Source of the DNA: CAYHCE01 sp964355015
Lineage (GTDB): Bacteria; Cyanobacteriota; Cyanobacteriia; PCC-6307; Cyanobiaceae
DNA: 64,000 nt
Assembly (NCBI GenBank): GCA_964355015.1
Contig: CAYHCE010000012.1
Span: forward strand, 1-64,000
Direction of reading: 5' to 3'
This document shows, piece after piece, positions 16,288 through 24,090 of this stretch. Within the stretch, counting starts at the first letter, position 1, and each line of letters starts with the position of its first letter. The notes under the pieces were generated by a model. The model saw only the letters and a list, made by a program, of their open reading frames with translations, made no database searches and was not told where the DNA came from. Both the position numbers and the translations under genes were made by a program.

Positions 16288-16535
16288 GAGGGCAGCCGCT
16301 CCCCGGGCCGGAGCTGCCGCCAGCGCCCCGGCTCGAGCCGGAAGCTGCCGCAGGCCCGCACATCCCACTCCACCCCCACCTCTCCGCCGGGCAGGTCCAT
16401 GACCTGAACGTGGATGCGGGGTTCCGCGGGTCGGAAGTCGGGATCGGCGCTGAGCTGGGGCACACCGTGCTGACGTTCCACCGCGTGATAGGCCTGGCAG
16501 CGGTCCACCCAGTGGCAATCCACGCAGATGCACAT
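16284..16535 (-). CDS. ycf34: Ycf34 family protein
   Basis: An 83-residue protein beginning MCICVDCHWVDRCQAYHAVE. Four Cys fall in the first 13 residues in the pattern CxCxxCx6C; Ycf34 of Synechocystis has been reported to bind an iron-sulfur cluster and to affect photosynthetic electron transport (from memory). The rest, EPRIHVQVMDLPGG and GVEWDVRACGSFRLEPGRW, fits the family. The ATG at 16535 is chosen because homologues begin MCICV; an upstream ATG at 16562 would add nine residues. It starts divergently from cca, with the two start regions touching. Confidence 0.88.
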   Translation of the reverse strand: MCICVDCHWVDRCQAYHAVERQHGVPQLSADPDFRPAEPRIHVQVMDLPGGEVGVEWDVRACGSFRLEPGRWRQLRPGERLPS

Positions 16536-17817
16536 GCCGCCGTGGCCCTCGAAACGCCCCATTCTGGGGTGGGCTGCCGCCGGAGCCGAGCGACCTGAGG
16601 CTGCCGCCGATGCCCTCCGGCAGGCGCTGGGTCGCGACCGCTGGCCCCTGCCGCCCGAGGCCCTGCCCGCCGATGCGGCACTGGTGGGAGGAGCGGTTCG
16701 CGATGGCCTGCTGGGGCGGCTGGGGCCCCGGCCCGATCTGGATCTGGTGGTGCGCCAGGACGCGGTCGCCCTCTGCCGGCAGCTGGGCCAGCGCCATGGC
16801 GGCAGCACGGTGGTGCTGGACGCGGAGCGCTCGATCGCCCGGCTGGTGCTGCCTGGCGGCAGCCTGGACCTGGCCCGCCAGGCGGGAGACAGCCTGGAGA
16901 GTGACCTGTGGCGCCGCGACTACCGCATCAATGCCCTGGCCCTGCCGTTGCAGCCCGGGGCGGCCATCGTGGATCCCACCGGCGGCCTGGAGGATCTGGT
17001 CGACGGCGTTCTGGTGGCGGTACGGGAGCAGAACCTGCTGGACGATGCCCTGCGACTGCTGCGCGGGGTGCGGCTGGCCGCCGAGCTGAACTTCCGACTG
17101 GAAGAACGGACCTGGGCCTGGATCCGGCTTCATCACGATCTGATCGCGGTAGTGGCCCCTGAGCGGGTGCTGCAGGAACTGGAGAAGCTCGCGGCCTGCC
17201 CCGGAGGTGGGAACGGCCTGGCCATGGCGCTGGAGAGCGGAATGCTGGCCAGCTGGCTGCCGGCAGCAGCCCGGCCTGAGGCCGCCCTGCTGCGACAGCT
17301 CGATCACGAGCGGGCCCGGGCCCGGGGCCTCACGGCAGCGGAAACGGCGGCCAGCCTCGCCCTGGCGCGTCTGGCCACCCTGTTCGATGCCGACGGCCTC
17401 GCGCGGCTGCGCAGCAGCCGGCAGCTACAGCAGCGCTGCTCCCGGCTGCGTCACTGGAGCACGCGACTCAACCTGCCCGATGCCTCCGTGGAGGCCCAGG
17501 TGTGCCGACTGCCGGAACAGGAGCGACTGACGCTGCACCGGCAGCTGGAGGCCGACCTGCCGGCCCTGCTGCTGGTCCTCCCCGTGGCGGTGGCGACGGA
17601 CTGGCTGCCGCGCTGGCGCGACACCGACGATGCGCTGTTCCACCCCCGCCCGCCGATCGACGGTCGCTGCGTGCAGGACATGCTTGGGCTCGCCCCCTCT
17701 CCAGCGCTGGGGTCCCTGCTGGAGCACCTCACCCTGGAGTCGGCCTTCGGTCGGATCCAGGGCCGTGACCAGGCATTGAAGGCGGCTCGGACCTGGCTCG
17801 AGGGCACGTCAACGTGA
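16534..17817 (+). CDS. cca: tRNA CCA-adding/poly(A) nucleotidyltransferase family protein
   Basis: A 427-residue class II nucleotidyltransferase that adds or repairs the 3'-CCA of tRNAs. The head domain has VGGAVRDGLLGR and PDLDLVV with the metal-binding Asp pair; RRDYRINALALPL and DPTGGLEDLVDGVL are the neck motifs, and DDALRLLRGVRLAAEL matches RLLRAxRFAA. The tRNA gene in this window lacks an encoded CCA, so such an enzyme is required. ATG 16534 is used; ATG 16528 is two codons earlier. The first 25 residues (to AAADALRQALG) are poorly conserved and overlap the divergent ycf34 start. Confidence 0.88.
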   Translation: MPPWPSKRPILGWAAAGAERPEAAADALRQALGRDRWPLPPEALPADAALVGGAVRDGLLGRLGPRPDLDLVVRQDAVALCRQLGQRHGGSTVVLDAERSIARLVLPGGSLDLARQAGDSLESDLWRRDYRINALALPLQPGAAIVDPTGGLEDLVDGVLVAVREQNLLDDALRLLRGVRLAAELNFRLEERTWAWIRLHHDLIAVVAPERVLQELEKLAACPGGGNGLAMALESGMLASWLPAAARPEAALLRQLDHERARARGLTAAETAASLALARLATLFDADGLARLRSSRQLQQRCSRLRHWSTRLNLPDASVEAQVCRLPEQERLTLHRQLEADLPALLLVLPVAVATDWLPRWRDTDDALFHPRPPIDGRCVQDMLGLAPSPALGSLLEHLTLESAFGRIQGRDQALKAARTWLEGTST

Positions 17818-17995
17818 TTAACTACACAGTGCAAAGGCGTTCATCACAGCCTGATCCGCGCCAAAGGGCACACCAGCTGATCGTCGAACGTTCCGTTCAG
17901 GGATTCGCGAGCCATCGGCTCACCGGACCGACCTGTCGATCGATCACTGCGATGCCCTGGGCCAGAACTTCTCCTTCCCTTCCTCCCTTCTTTCC
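17818..17995 (+). promoter_or_regulatory. Leader region of the RRM gene with 28-nt pyrimidine tract
   Basis: This 178-nt gap has TACACA at 17823-17828, a possible -10 that would give a leader of about 160 nt. It ends in an uninterrupted run of 28 C/T bases (17968-17995) that abuts the ATG. No Shine-Dalgarno sequence is present. RRM genes of cyanobacteria often have long, regulated leaders; that link is inference. Confidence 0.45.
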
Positions 17996-18424
17996 ATGAG
18001 CGTTCGTCTGTACGTCGGCAACCTGCCGCAGAGCTTCGATGACAAGGAGCTCAACGCTCTGTTCACGGCCATCGGCGAAGGGGTGCGCTTCAAGACCGTG
18101 CAGGACCGCGAGACCGGGGCCTGCCGTGGCTTCGGCTTCGCCAACGTGGACGACGAGAAGCTTGCCGACACCGTGATCGAACAGCTCAACGGTCGCGACT
18201 TCGGCGGCAACAGCCTGCGCATCGAGCGTTCCGAGCGCCGGGATGCCGGCGGCCGGGGCACCACCGAACGCCGTCCCGGCGCCGCCCCGTCGAGCGTGGC
18301 CCGCAAGGCCGTCAACAAGGTGGTCCACAGCGACACAGTGACGGAAGGAGCTCCCGATCCCCGCTGGGCCGGTGAACTGGCGAAACTGAAGTCCCTCCTC
18401 GCCAGCCAGACGGCCCCCGTCTGA
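17996..18424 (+). CDS. RNA-binding protein with one RRM domain
   Basis: A 142-residue protein with a single RNA-recognition motif in residues 3-80: RNP2 is LYVGNL and RNP1 is RGFGFANV. The region after residue 80 is rich in Arg, Gly and Ser (RSERRDAGGRGTTERRPGAA), then ends in a basic/amphipathic tail. This is the cyanobacterial Rbp family, RNA chaperones linked to cold response and, for some members, mRNA localisation at thylakoids. The aromatic RNP1 residues are intact, so RNA binding is likely. The gene stands alone between cca and the hydrolase gene. Confidence 0.9.
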   Translation: MSVRLYVGNLPQSFDDKELNALFTAIGEGVRFKTVQDRETGACRGFGFANVDDEKLADTVIEQLNGRDFGGNSLRIERSERRDAGGRGTTERRPGAAPSSVARKAVNKVVHSDTVTEGAPDPRWAGELAKLKSLLASQTAPV

Positions 18425-18453
18425 GCCTGGCGAGCGATTCACGGGCAGGGGAG

Positions 18454-19449
18454 ATGATCCCGAAGCCCCTGCAGGGCATCCCTGAGGAGTTCTGGACCTG
18501 GGAAGGCCGGACGATCAGCTATCGGCGGCTGGGTCCCTCCCCGGAACGCCCCGAGGCCGATGCGGTGGTGCTGATCCATGGGTTCGGGGCCTCCCAGGGC
18601 CACTGGCGCGCCAACCTGCCCTTTCTGGCCAGCCGCTTCCGGGTGTACGCCCTTGACCTGCTCGGTTTCGGGGCCAGCGAGAAACCGCGCTCACGCCTGA
18701 GCGGTGAGCCTGAGCAGCCTGATTCGGTGCGCTACTGCCTGGATCTCTGGGCCGCCCAGGTGGCCGACTTCGTTGGCGCGATCGTGCGGAACGATCCGGC
18801 CGGGACCCTGCGGGAGGTTCAGCTGATCGGAAACTCGATCGGCGGTCTGGTGGCCCTGAGGGCCAGCGAGCTGCTGATGGCGCGTGGTCCGGCGCCGGGC
18901 CAGGTGATCCTGATCGATTGCGCCCAACGCACACTCGACGAAAAGCGGGTGGCTGAGCTGTCGCTGCCCCTGCGCTGGAGTCGGCCGCTGGTGAAGCAGC
19001 TCGTGCGCCGACGCTGGGTGATCGCGCCGCTGTTCCGGACCCTGGCCCGACCGGGCTTCATCCGAAGGGTGCTGAAGCAGGCCTATCCCAGCGGTGCCCA
19101 TGTGGACAGCGAACTGATCGAGCTGCTGCATCGCCCCAGCACCGATCCCGGGGCTTCCGAAAGCTTCCGCGGGTTCGTGAATCTGTTCGAGGATCACCTC
19201 GCCCCCGATCTGCTGGCCAGCCTGGGCCAGCAGCTGCCCGTGCGCATGCTCTGGGGCGAGCGGGATCCCTGGGAAAGCCCCGGGGAAGCGAAGCGCTGGA
19301 GCCTCCTCTATCCGTGCGTGCGGGAGTTGCGGGTTCTGCCCGGCCTGGGCCACTGCCCCCACGACGAGGCGCCGGAGCAGGTGAACCCTGTGCTGATGGA
19401 GTGGCTCAGCCGTGAGGAGGGCGCTCAGCGCGCCTGCGCGATCAGGTAG
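18454..19449 (+). CDS. Alpha/beta-fold hydrolase
   Basis: A 331-residue alpha/beta hydrolase. The oxyanion loop is HGFGASQGHWR; the nucleophile Ser128 sits in GNSIGG; the acid is Asp in WGERDPWE; the base is His in GLGHCPHDE. The Trp-rich start (EEFWTWEGRTISYRRLG) is common to plant and cyanobacterial members near chlorophyll and carotenoid genes, but the substrate is unknown. There is no signal peptide. It follows the RRM gene by 29 nt and its 3' end overlaps crtB on the other strand by 25 nt. Confidence 0.85.
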   Translation: MIPKPLQGIPEEFWTWEGRTISYRRLGPSPERPEADAVVLIHGFGASQGHWRANLPFLASRFRVYALDLLGFGASEKPRSRLSGEPEQPDSVRYCLDLWAAQVADFVGAIVRNDPAGTLREVQLIGNSIGGLVALRASELLMARGPAPGQVILIDCAQRTLDEKRVAELSLPLRWSRPLVKQLVRRRWVIAPLFRTLARPGFIRRVLKQAYPSGAHVDSELIELLHRPSTDPGASESFRGFVNLFEDHLAPDLLASLGQQLPVRMLWGERDPWESPGEAKRWSLLYPCVRELRVLPGLGHCPHDEAPEQVNPVLMEWLSREEGAQRACAIR

Positions 19450-20357
19450 GAACAGGGAAGGTCGAGCAGCTTGAGGCTGCGCGGCACGTAGGCCCGATGG
19501 TTGAACACGTCGTAGTCGAGCTGCTCGATCACGTCGAGAATGCCGCGATAGAGCCGCAGGGAGGCCCATACCGGCCAGCGGGCATCCGCCGACAGCCAGC
19601 GCACACCTGCCTCGGAGCGGGAGAACCACTGGCGGGCCCGGCGCAGCTGAAAGGCCATCAGGGCCCGCCAGTTGTCGTTGAGCGTGCCGGCCAGCAGCTC
19701 GGCCTCGGTGTAGCCGAAGCGTGCCAGATCCTCCTGGGGGAGGTAGATGCGGCCACGGCCGCGGTCCTCACCCACGTCGCGGAGGATGTTGGTGAGCTGG
19801 TTGGCGATGCCCAGGGCCACGGCCGCGCTGGAGGTGTCGGGCGGCTCGCTCCAGGGGGCGGAGGTGTAGGCGGGATCGAGCCCCATCACCTCCTGGGTCA
19901 TCAGCCCCACGGTGCCGGCGACGCGGTAGCAGTAGAGCTCCAGCTCCTCGAAGCTGGCGTAGCGGTGCCGCTGCAGATCCATGCGCTGGCCCTCGATCAT
20001 GTCGAGGTAGGGCTGCAGGGGCTGGGGGTAACGCTCCAGGGTGTCGGCCATGACCAGATCGAGCCCGTTCCCCACCACACCACCGAACAGGGCCCGGGTG
20101 TGGGCCTCCCAGCGATCCAGCCGTTCCGCCAGCCGCTCCACCGGCAGGGCCTGGGCCTGGGGGCTGTCCATCAGCTCATCGGTGCGGCGGCACCAGACGT
20201 AGATGGCCCAGATCGCCCGCCGCTTCGCCGGCGGCATCAGCAAGGTGCCCAGGTAAAAGGTCTTGGCCCACTGAGCCGTCTCCTGACGGCAGCTCTCATA
20301 GGCCTCGTCCAGGCTCGGCAGGGAGCTGCAGGGGGCCGTGGGGGATGCAGCCAGCAC
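19425..20357 (-). CDS. crtB: Phytoene synthase
   Basis: A 310-residue prenyl-condensing enzyme that joins two geranylgeranyl diphosphates into 15-cis-phytoene, the entry to carotenoids. The two Asp-rich Mg2+ motifs are visible as RRTDELMD and RDVGEDRGRGR, together with KTFYLGTLLMP, WAIYVWCRRTDE and LGIANQLTNILRD. The start is GTG 20357, three bases after the crtP stop, so crtP-crtB is an operon. It ends inside the hydrolase gene by 25 nt. Length and motifs are normal. Confidence 0.95.
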   Translation of the reverse strand: MLAASPTAPCSSLPSLDEAYESCRQETAQWAKTFYLGTLLMPPAKRRAIWAIYVWCRRTDELMDSPQAQALPVERLAERLDRWEAHTRALFGGVVGNGLDLVMADTLERYPQPLQPYLDMIEGQRMDLQRHRYASFEELELYCYRVAGTVGLMTQEVMGLDPAYTSAPWSEPPDTSSAAVALGIANQLTNILRDVGEDRGRGRIYLPQEDLARFGYTEAELLAGTLNDNWRALMAFQLRRARQWFSRSEAGVRWLSADARWPVWASLRLYRGILDVIEQLDYDVFNHRAYVPRSLKLLDLPCSYLIAQAR

Positions 20358-20360
20358 CTT

Positions 20361-21755
20361 CTAGGCCGCCACCGGAACAGCCCGGCGGCTCCGGCTGACC
20401 ACCTCGGCGCAGAGTTTCCCGCTCAGCACGGCCCCCTCCATCGAGGCCAGATAGCGCTGCATGGTGTAGTCACCGGCCAGGAAGAAGTTGGCAATCGGCG
20501 TGTCCTGCGAGGGCCTGAGCTGCTGGCAGCCTGGCACCGACTTGTAGACCGACAGCGGGGTCTTCACAACCCGTGCCTTGCGCAGGCTGGCCTGATTCTC
20601 GCCGGTGAAGTGGTCCGGGAACAGCCGCTGCAGCTCCTCCAGGGTGGCGGCCACGATGGCGTCGTCACTGCGGCCGATCCACGCCGCCGCCGGAGCGAAC
20701 ACCAGTTCGAGCATGGAGCGCTCGGGATCGGCGTACTCCCGGCAGGTGTTGCTCATATCGGCATAGACGCTGAGCAGATCGGAGCGGCTGAACAGGAGGT
20801 GATCGATCGCGGTGAGCTTGCGGTCGAACCAGAGGTGGATGTTGATCACTGGCACCCCCTTGAGGCCCTCGAGCTTCTGAAAAAAGGGGAGCTGCTTCCA
20901 GGGCTCAGGCAGCAGCAGCTTGAACGGATCCACCGGCAGGGCACTCACGTAGGCATCAGCCAGGATCTCCCGCTGCTCGCGCCCCTGGACACCGGCGATC
21001 CTGAATCCAGCCACCGTGCCATCCTCCGCCAGCCGAATCTCCCGCAGCGGACTGTTGAGATGCACCTCACCGCCCCGGGCCCGGATCGATTCCACGATCG
21101 GCTCGCAGAGGCGCTGGGGCGGATTGCCATCCAGGAACGCCATCTTCGAGCCGTTCTTCTCCTGCAGAAAGCGATTCAGCGCCGTGAGCAACACCGTACT
21201 GGAAATTTCATCAGGATTGATGAAATTCAGCGCCTTGCTCATGGCCACGAACACTTCATCGTTCACACGTTCAGGGATTTTGTGCAGGCGGAGCCATTCT
21301 GTCCAGGAGTACTTATCGCACTCCTCCACGTACTCCTGGCCGCGGAGCATCGCCGGCACGAGACCCAGGCCGAAGCGGATCTTCTCTGGCCAGGTGAGCA
21401 TGTCGTTGTTACCGAGGATCGCGGCAACCCCGTTGATCGGAGCCGGCAGATCAGGGAAATCGAAGCGGCTGTAGGTGCCGGGCACGTCCTTCTGGTTGAA
21501 GATCATCGCGTGGTCCTTCCACTGCAGACGGTCTTCGATGCCCAGCTCAGCAAAGAGCTGGAGCATGTTGGGGTACGCCCCGAAGAAGATGTGCAGGCCG
21601 GTCTCGTACCAGTCGCCATCCTCGTCCTGCCAGGCAGCCACCTTGCCGCCGAGCACGTCGCGCGCCTCGACGACGACGGGGATGTGGCCCGCATCGCAGA
21701 GGTACTTGGCGCAGGAGAGACCGGCCAGGCCAGCTCCGGCGATGGCGACGCGCAT
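20361..21755 (-). CDS. crtP: 15-cis-phytoene desaturase (plant type)
   Basis: A 464-residue FAD enzyme that introduces two double bases into phytoene to give zeta-carotene, passing electrons to plastoquinone. The dinucleotide fold is IAGAGLAGLSCAKYL at the N-terminus; conserved blocks include GGKVAAWQDEDGDWYETGLH, SKALNFINPDEIS and the C-terminal FAD motif FLAGDYTMQRYLASMEGA. This is the CrtP/PDS type, not bacterial CrtI. It precedes crtB by three bases. The ATG at 21755 starts just before the FAD fold; a TAAGGT hexamer lies 23 nt upstream. Confidence 0.95.
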   Translation of the reverse strand: MRVAIAGAGLAGLSCAKYLCDAGHIPVVVEARDVLGGKVAAWQDEDGDWYETGLHIFFGAYPNMLQLFAELGIEDRLQWKDHAMIFNQKDVPGTYSRFDFPDLPAPINGVAAILGNNDMLTWPEKIRFGLGLVPAMLRGQEYVEECDKYSWTEWLRLHKIPERVNDEVFVAMSKALNFINPDEISSTVLLTALNRFLQEKNGSKMAFLDGNPPQRLCEPIVESIRARGGEVHLNSPLREIRLAEDGTVAGFRIAGVQGREQREILADAYVSALPVDPFKLLLPEPWKQLPFFQKLEGLKGVPVINIHLWFDRKLTAIDHLLFSRSDLLSVYADMSNTCREYADPERSMLELVFAPAAAWIGRSDDAIVAATLEELQRLFPDHFTGENQASLRKARVVKTPLSVYKSVPGCQQLRPSQDTPIANFFLAGDYTMQRYLASMEGAVLSGKLCAEVVSRSRRAVPVAA

Positions 21756-21778
21756 GGGAAAGGGAAAAGGCAGAGGCA

Positions 21779-21784
21779 ACCTTA
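21779..21784 (-). promoter_or_regulatory. -10 hexamer of crtP-crtB
   Basis: Reverse-strand TAAGGT ends 23 nt before the crtP ATG, in the 108-nt divergent region shared with ndhM. A TAAAGT on the plus strand (21822-21827) may serve ndhM. Confidence 0.4.
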
Positions 21785-21863
21785 AAAGGGCTGCCCCTGC
21801 CAACGCCGGCCGGGGGGTTCCTAAAGTCGAGACGAGAGATGCGCCCGCCCGCTCCCTTCCGCC

Positions 21864-22214
21864 ATGGCCGATGAACGCCTGCTCAAGTCCACCACCCGCC
21901 ACGTGCGGATCTTCACCGCCAGGGTGGAGGAGGCCCAGCTGGTGGCCGATCCCGGTCGTCTGACCCTGGATCTGGACCCCGACAACGAATTTCTCTGGGA
22001 ACCGACCGTGCTGGCCAGGGTGCAGCAGCGGTTCCGGGAGCTGGTGGCCTCCTTCGCCGATCAGGATCTCAGCGAGTACAACCTGCGCCGCATCGGCTCC
22101 GACCTGGAGGGCACGATCCGCCAGCTGCTCCAGGCCGGCGAGCTCCGCTACAACCCCGAAGCCAGGGTGCTGAATTACTCCATGGGGCTTCCCCGCACTC
22201 CCGAGGCCTCATGA
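21864..22214 (+). CDS. ndhM: NDH-1 subunit NdhM
   Basis: A 116-residue subunit of the cyanobacterial/plastid NADH-dehydrogenase-like complex, which takes electrons from ferredoxin to plastoquinone for cyclic flow and respiration. The N-terminus LLKSTTRHVRIFTARVE, DPDNEFLWE and the C-terminal RYNPEARVLNYSMGLP match NdhM, a peripheral-arm subunit absent from enterobacterial complex I. Length is normal. Its stop overlaps the start of the DUF3172 gene by 4 nt (ATGA), so the two are co-translated. Confidence 0.93.
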   Translation: MADERLLKSTTRHVRIFTARVEEAQLVADPGRLTLDLDPDNEFLWEPTVLARVQQRFRELVASFADQDLSEYNLRRIGSDLEGTIRQLLQAGELRYNPEARVLNYSMGLPRTPEAS

Positions 22215-22936
22215 CCCGGTCCCGGTACGAACGGGGTGAGAATGCCCCCCGCAGCCGGGGCAGCTACGCCAGTGGCGCCCGTGACTCCTACGGACGCGAT
22301 CCCTACGACAGCTACGACGACGAGCTGCGCGGCCGCCGGCCTTCCGGCCGCAGCGCCAAGGGCAGTGTCGGCACCGGTGGAGGCGGCAATGGAGGGGGCA
22401 AAGGAGGTGGCGGTGGGAGCGGGGATGGCGGCGGCAGTCCCATTCAGCTCAACGTCGCCACGGTCGCCGTTCTCTCCGGGGTGCTCGTGCTGGGCATCGG
22501 TATCGGGACCGCGCTCTCCAGCAACACGCCAGGCAACCAGGGCAACATCGCCAGCAGTCAGCAGCTCGACCTGGCCGTGCCCGATCCCGAGTTCTGCAAG
22601 CAGTGGGGCGCAAGCGCCTTCGTCAATGACGTGGAGCTCTACACAACGATGAACCCCAGCAGCAGTTTCGTGACCCAGCCCACGCTGCAACCCGGTTGCG
22701 TGATCCGCCGGGAGAACTGGAGCGTGCTGCAGAAGGAGGGGGCGGTCACCGCCGAGCAGATGCGCCAGTGCAAGCAACGCATGAACACCTTCGCCTACAT
22801 CGGCTCGATCCGCGACAAACCCGTGGTGCGCTGCGTCTATCAGACGGACATCAGCGGCAACAAATTCCAGACCAGAGGCATCGCCGGCAGCGCCGATGAT
22901 GCGGCGGGGCTCACACCGGAAGGCAGTCAGTTCTGA
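22211..22936 (+). CDS. DUF3172 family single-span protein
   Basis: A 241-residue protein of unknown function that I place in DUF3172. Residues 1-50 are Arg/Tyr/Ser-rich and disordered-looking; 52-75 are almost all Gly; 80-101 form one membrane helix (VATVAVLSGVLVLGIGIGTA); the remaining 140 residues form the conserved soluble domain with CKQWGASAFV, FVTQPTLQPGCVIRRENWSV and RCVYQTDI. The helix followed by a domain with three conserved Cys suggests a membrane-anchored protein; which side it faces is uncertain. It overlaps ndhM by 4 nt and, at the 3' end, ndhR by 10 nt. Confidence 0.75.
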   Translation: MTRSRYERGENAPRSRGSYASGARDSYGRDPYDSYDDELRGRRPSGRSAKGSVGTGGGGNGGGKGGGGGSGDGGGSPIQLNVATVAVLSGVLVLGIGIGTALSSNTPGNQGNIASSQQLDLAVPDPEFCKQWGASAFVNDVELYTTMNPSSSFVTQPTLQPGCVIRRENWSVLQKEGAVTAEQMRQCKQRMNTFAYIGSIRDKPVVRCVYQTDISGNKFQTRGIAGSADDAAGLTPEGSQF

Positions 22937-23919
22937 GCGCCCGCCCCCGCTTCGGCGGGGACGGGCTGGCGGTTCTGCGGCTGGCGCAGCGGGCTGTCAG
23001 GGCTGGCGAACACCGGCAGCACCTCACGCCGGAAGGCCTCGGCGGCGCGGGAGCAGTAGCGGGCTGGATGGGTGATCAGTTTCAGCTGTCGCCGCACCAG
23101 CAGATCGGAAACGATGGGGCGATGCAGGCTGCCGGCCGACAACTCCCGCTCGATCGAAACCACCGGCAGGAAGGCCGCCCCCAGGCCGCTCTGGACCGCG
23201 TTCTTGATCGCCTCGAAGGAATTGAGCTCCATCTCGATCTTGAGGCGCTGTACGTCCAGTCCGGAACGGGCCAGCAGCTGATCCACCATCTTGCGGGTGG
23301 TCGACTGAGCATCGAGACAGACGAAACCCAACCGGTAGAGATCCTCCTTATGGAGCTCCGGCAGGCGGGAGAGGGGGTGTTTGACGGGCAGCACCAGCGC
23401 CAGTTCATCGCTGGCATAGGGGACCACCTGCAGCAGATCGTTCAGGTCGGAGGGCAGTTCGCCACCGATGATCGCCAGATCCACCTGGCCATTGGCCACG
23501 CTCCAGCCGGTGCGGCGCGTGCTGTGCACCTGGAGCTGCACCGCAACGTCCGGATACTTCTGGCGGAACAGTCCGATCATGCGGGGCATCAGGTAGGTGC
23601 CCGTGGTCTGGCTGGCCCCCACGATCAGGGAACCTCCCCGAAGGTTGTGCAGGTCGTCGAGGGCGCGGCAGGCCTCCTGGCACTGGCTCAGGATCCGGTC
23701 GCAGTAGCTCAGCAGCAGGTGGCCGGCCTCGGTGAGCTGGGCCTTGCGGCCGCCCCGGTCGAACAGGGAGACATCCAGCTGCTTCTCCAGGTTCTGGATC
23801 TGCAGGCTCACCGCCGGCTGGGTGACATAAAGGCTGTCGGCAGCCTTCTTGAAGCTTCCCTCGCTGGCGATGGCCCGCAGGATGCGGAGCTGGTCGAGGG
23901 TGAAGGGAAGATCAGCCAT
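22927..23919 (-). CDS. ndhR: LysR-type regulator, NdhR/CcmR-RbcR group
   Basis: A 330-residue LysR protein. The winged helix at residues about 6-65 includes KAADSLYVTQPAVSLQIQNL; the effector domain has GASQTTGTYLMPRMIG and DLAIIGGELP. The N-terminus MADLPFTLDQLRILRAIASE matches the cyanobacterial group NdhR/CcmR, CmpR and RbcR, which sense 2-oxoglutarate, 2-phosphoglycolate or RuBP and set CO2-uptake, NDH-1 and Rubisco expression. Position upstream of and divergent from ndhF-ndhD makes NdhR/RbcR the best guess; the precise member cannot be told. The ATG at 23919 fits the family start. Confidence 0.82.
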   Translation of the reverse strand: MADLPFTLDQLRILRAIASEGSFKKAADSLYVTQPAVSLQIQNLEKQLDVSLFDRGGRKAQLTEAGHLLLSYCDRILSQCQEACRALDDLHNLRGGSLIVGASQTTGTYLMPRMIGLFRQKYPDVAVQLQVHSTRRTGWSVANGQVDLAIIGGELPSDLNDLLQVVPYASDELALVLPVKHPLSRLPELHKEDLYRLGFVCLDAQSTTRKMVDQLLARSGLDVQRLKIEMELNSFEAIKNAVQSGLGAAFLPVVSIERELSAGSLHRPIVSDLLVRRQLKLITHPARYCSRAAEAFRREVLPVFASPDSPLRQPQNRQPVPAEAGAGAQN

Positions 23920-24090
23920 GGGTTGGGCGCAGGGCCTGGCTCCGGCTGGGGAACGAAACTGTAGGAGCAAACGCCTGGCCCACTGGGCTGTCGGGCAGGC
24001 ATGGGCAGAAACGCCAGAATCGCCTCCTGCCGCCATTTCCTGTTGCCCCAGCCCGTTCCCTGCCTCGCTCTGCTGAGCGGGGGCCTCACG

